A stretch of 8,301 nucleotides of DNA from Flavobacteriaceae bacterium. Its GTDB lineage: Bacteria; Bacteroidota; Bacteroidia; Flavobacteriales; Flavobacteriaceae. The notes beneath the pieces were generated by a model, which saw nothing but the letters and a program-made list of their open reading frames with translations, made no database searches and was not told where the DNA came from. Made by a program: the position numbers and the translations under genes. Position 1 is the stretch's first letter. Each line of letters begins with the position of its first letter. The stretch lies in contig JAESTG010000215.1 in assembly GCA_016763715.1 (NCBI GenBank), positions 1 through 8,301 of the forward strand, given 5' to 3'. This document shows, piece after piece, positions 6,432 to 8,301 of the stretch.

Positions 6432-6629
6432 CTAAGCTTCTACCTCTTCTACTGCGTCAATTACAATTTGACCTCTGTAATACAATTTTCCTTCATGCCA
6501 GTGCGCTCTATGATATAGATGCGATTCTCCCGTCGTTGGGTCTGTTGCAATTTGAGGTACTGTGGCTTTGTAATGTGTTCTTCTTTTATCTCTTCTAGTT
6601 CTTGAGATTTTTCTTTTAGGATGTGCCAT
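6432..6629 (-). CDS. rpmF: 50S ribosomal protein L32
   Basis: This is a structural protein of the large ribosomal subunit. The 65 residues start with the characteristic [20 protein letters not shown], a basic extension that enters the rRNA core, followed by [16 protein letters not shown] and [19 protein letters not shown]. There are no cysteines, so it is a zinc-independent form without the Cys4 ribbon. The acidic C-terminus (VEEVEA) is a small extension. It lies 8 nt after the yceD stop, the yceD-rpmF pairing seen widely in bacteria, and is followed by a strong terminator. The start is the only reasonable ATG, since translation of the family begins MAxPKRK. Confidence 0.97.
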   Translation of the reverse strand: MAHPKRKISRTRRDKRRTHYKATVPQIATDPTTGESHLYHRAHWHEGKLYYRGQIVIDAVEEVEA

Positions 6630-6637
6630 TACTTATA

Positions 6638-7174
6638 TTATTTGTCCGTTAATAATTTTTTTAAATCGTCCCAACGAGGATCTGTAGATTTCTCTTCAGC
6701 TGTATTCTCCAACTTCAGGCTTAATTCTTCAAGTTTATTGAGTATTTCACTTTTTAATGTTCCATCTTCCACTCCAGGGTGAATTCTACGAGTTGGCATT
6801 CCCAACACAATAGATTCATAAATGTATTGTTGAATATTTACTTCGAAACTTCCATAAGGAATAATTAAAAGGTCTTCATTTTCAGTATTGAATTCCTCTC
6901 CAAACTTTACCACAAAATGATAAACCTCATCTACCTTTTGATCGAAAGGCTCATTGGTTGTATCACAGTTAACATTTACCGCTCCCTTGAAAGAAAGTGT
7001 AAACTCAAGCATGGTCTCTGTTTTGTTCAACAGTACATCGAGATGAAGGTTTGCTTCATTAAATTCGTCGTACTCAAAATGCTCAAAGAACGTATTGTTA
7101 ATTTCAAAATTGTAAGTGTGTTCTCCAACTTTTAATCCCACAAAAGGAATGGTATATTCTTTCTGTTCCTTCAT
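6638..7174 (-). CDS. yceD: YceD/DUF177 family protein
   Basis: This family is linked to 23S rRNA accumulation and large-subunit biogenesis and is commonly encoded next to rpmF; its exact activity is not settled. The protein has 178 residues from the ATG at 7174. It shows IPFVGLKVGEHTYNFEI (9-25), a beta-rich core with GAVNVNCDTTNEPFDQ (64-79, a single Cys at 70 instead of a pair), a strongly acidic middle (EEFNTENEDLLIIP), RRIHPGVEDGT (129-139) and the C-terminal DPRWDDLKKLL (165-175) typical of the family. The frame extends two codons upstream to a GTG at 7180. I prefer the ATG because, from memory, flavobacterial relatives start MKE followed by the IPF strand. A promoter with a consensus -7 lies about 46 nt upstream, and rpmF follows after 8 nt. 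Confidence 0.9.
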   Translation of the reverse strand: MKEQKEYTIPFVGLKVGEHTYNFEINNTFFEHFEYDEFNEANLHLDVLLNKTETMLEFTLSFKGAVNVNCDTTNEPFDQKVDEVYHFVVKFGEEFNTENEDLLIIPYGSFEVNIQQYIYESIVLGMPTRRIHPGVEDGTLKSEILNKLEELSLKLENTAEEKSTDPRWDDLKKLLTDK

Positions 7175-7198
7175 AATCACACCGTAATTTATGCTATT

Positions 7199-7214
7199 AC
7201 CTTACGAATAAGGC
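7199..7214 (-). other. Hairpin at the probable 5' end of the yceD-rpmF mRNA
   Basis: On the minus strand GCCTTA-TTCG-TAAGGT can fold into a 5-bp stem (CCTTA/TAAGG, 7200-7204 with 7209-7213) plus an outer G-U pair, capped by a TTCG tetraloop. It begins about 6 nt after the TAnnTTTG element, so it would lie at or just inside the mRNA 5' end. Possible roles are protection from decay or feedback control; neither is shown. Confidence 0.4.
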
Positions 7215-7219
7215 GGCTG

Positions 7220-7248
7220 CAAAGATAAAAAATATTTTAATACATCAA
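7220..7248 (-). promoter_or_regulatory. Bacteroidota-type promoter for yceD-rpmF
   Basis: On the minus strand TATCTTTG (7227-7220) matches the -7 consensus TAnnTTTG exactly, and TTG (7248-7246) stands 18 nt upstream in the -33 position. Both elements lie in the 74-nt gap between the pdxA stop and yceD. Transcription would start near 7214, giving a leader of about 40 nt. No pdxA terminator is visible in the gap, so read-through from pdxA may add to this promoter. Confidence 0.75.
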
Positions 7249-7254
7249 TTCGAA

Positions 7255-8301
7255 TTATGAATTCTTTTTTGGTGTCAATTTCCTACGGCTAGTTTTTAGA
7301 GGGTTTTCTGATATTTGTTGGTATTCCATTCGCTTTTTATAAATGTTTATCGCTTGGAAAACCGCTTCTTTAAAGGATTCGGCACTTGCTGTATTCTTGC
7401 CAGCTAAGTCATAAGCCGTTCCATGATCTGGTGATGTTCGTACTCTATTCAACCCAGCAGTATAATTTACTCCACTACCAAAGGCTAAAGTTTTGAAAGG
7501 AATAAGCCCCTGATCATGGTATGAAGCTATAATAGCGTCAAAATTTTTATAATTTCCAGAACCAAAAAAACTATCGGCTGCATATGGTCCCATGACTACT
7601 TTTCCATTATTCCTAATATTATCCAACGCTGGACGTAAAACAGTGTCATCTTCATTACCAATCACCCCATTATCTCCAGTATGTGGGTTAATACCCAAAA
7701 TTGCGATTTTTGGCCTCACAACCCCGAAGTCTTCAATCAACGTTTTATGTATAGTATTAATCTTTTTGTCTATAAGTTCTCTGGTTATGGTCTTGGCAAT
7801 ATCCTTAACAGCAACATGATCTGTAAGCAATCCCACTTTCAGTTCATTAGAAATCATTAGCATCAAACTATCCCCTTCCAGTTCTTTAGCCAAATAATCG
7901 GTATGTCCAGGGAAATTGAAACTTTCAGACTGAACATTGCTTTTATTTATAGGTGCGGTAACTAAGACATCTATTTCAGATTTTTTTAATGCTGAAACAG
8001 CAGCCTCTAATGATTTGATTGCGTAGGCACCCATTTTTGGATCCTCAGTTCCGAAGGAGGCTATAACGGGCTCCTTCCAAACATTGAATACATTAATTTT
8101 CTTATGAACTATTTCTTGAAGATTATCAATTCCATGCAAACTCACATCAAGTTCGTATGCTTTTTTAAAAAAAGACATGGTTTTAACTGAAGCAAAAATC
8201 ACAGGAGTACAAAAATCCAGCATTCGCGGATCCTGAAAAGTTTTCAAAACCACTTCACTGCCAATTCCGTTCAAATCACCAATTGAAATTCCGACTACAA
8301 T
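7255..8301 (-). CDS. pdxA: 4-hydroxythreonine-4-phosphate dehydrogenase (start beyond the window)
   Basis: PdxA oxidises 4-phosphohydroxy-L-threonine with NAD(P) in the DXP-dependent pyridoxal phosphate pathway; the product is condensed with deoxyxylulose phosphate by PdxJ. The frame runs off the right edge, and the visible protein begins IVVGISIGDLNGIGSEVVLK, so only a few N-terminal residues are missing. A TTG at 8274 is an internal Leu of the GDLNGIG loop, not a start. The three metal-binding His regions are present in order: FPGHTDYLAKE, GINPHTGDNG and ASYHDQGLIPFK. RTSPDHGTAYDLAGK near the C-terminus is also typical. The visible 348 residues are about family length and end in a basic tail (SRRKLTPKKNS). 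It lies 74 nt upstream of the yceD promoter region, a neighbour order I recall from other flavobacteria. Confidence 0.96.
   Translation of the reverse strand: MVVGISIGDLNGIGSEVVLKTFQDPRMLDFCTPVIFASVKTMSFFKKAYELDVSLHGIDNLQEIVHKKINVFNVWKEPVIASFGTEDPKMGAYAIKSLEAAVSALKKSEIDVLVTAPINKSNVQSESFNFPGHTDYLAKELEGDSLMLMISNELKVGLLTDHVAVKDIAKTITRELIDKKINTIHKTLIEDFGVVRPKIAILGINPHTGDNGVIGNEDDTVLRPALDNIRNNGKVVMGPYAADSFFGSGNYKNFDAIIASYHDQGLIPFKTLAFGSGVNYTAGLNRVRTSPDHGTAYDLAGKNTASAESFKEAVFQAINIYKKRMEYQQISENPLKTSRRKLTPKKNS

Noticed and set aside
6398..6598. 66-codon plus-strand frame opposite rpmF
   Set aside because: It is antisense to L32 and the terminator, and its composition is that expected of a shadow of rpmF.
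6917..7135. 72-codon plus-strand frame opposite yceD
   Set aside because: It is entirely antisense to yceD and has no recognisable motif or leader.
7592..7819. 75-codon plus-strand frame opposite pdxA
   Set aside because: It is hydrophobic, but this follows from the complementary codons of pdxA; no promoter or independent support is visible.

Overview
The window reads as an ordinary chromosomal segment of a member of the Bacteroidota, most likely Flavobacteriaceae. The reasons are: an AT-rich sequence with A/T-rich leaders in place of Shine-Dalgarno sites; a -33 TTG / -7 TAnnTTTG promoter, which is the primary sigma-factor promoter of this phylum; a zinc-free L32; a short Gre-like protein of a type I associate with flavobacteria; and the order pdxA - yceD(DUF177) - rpmF - fabH - accB - accC. 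The genus cannot be read from this stretch.

Layout. (1) 1-681, plus strand: the 3' part of an ABC transporter ATPase of the PotA/FbpC/CysA type, converging on the next block with 10 nt between the two stop codons. (2) 3018-692, minus strand: a probable three-gene operon of a DAO-family FAD oxidoreductase, the monofunctional peptidoglycan glycosyltransferase mtgA, and a GreA/GreB-like protein; the last two overlap by an ATGA. (3) 3019-3315: a 297-nt gap holding a pair of 16-bp imperfect inverted repeats about 133 bp apart, a short protein-like reading frame between them, a small hairpin and the intrinsic terminator of accC. (4) 6251-3316, minus strand: fabH - accB - accC, for initiation of fatty acid synthesis and malonyl-CoA supply. 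(5) 7174-6432, minus strand: yceD - rpmF, with a clear promoter upstream and an intrinsic terminator downstream. (6) 8301-7255, minus strand: pdxA (vitamin B6 synthesis), missing only its first few codons.

How the genes work together. AccC carboxylates biotin on AccB; with the carboxyltransferase, encoded elsewhere, this makes malonyl-CoA. After transfer to ACP, FabH condenses malonyl-ACP with an acyl-CoA primer to start each fatty acid. YceD and L32 belong to large ribosomal subunit biogenesis, so the cluster places growth-linked ribosome and membrane functions side by side. The terminator after rpmF and the repeat-rich 180-nt leader of fabH suggest that the two halves can be controlled separately.

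I found no defence system, secondary-metabolite cluster, CRISPR array or intact mobile element. The points most worth a second look are the inverted-repeat element at 3043-3207, the spaced direct repeats and palindrome upstream of fabH, the hairpin at the probable 5' end of the yceD-rpmF mRNA, and a histidine where I expect an acidic tip residue in the Gre-like protein.
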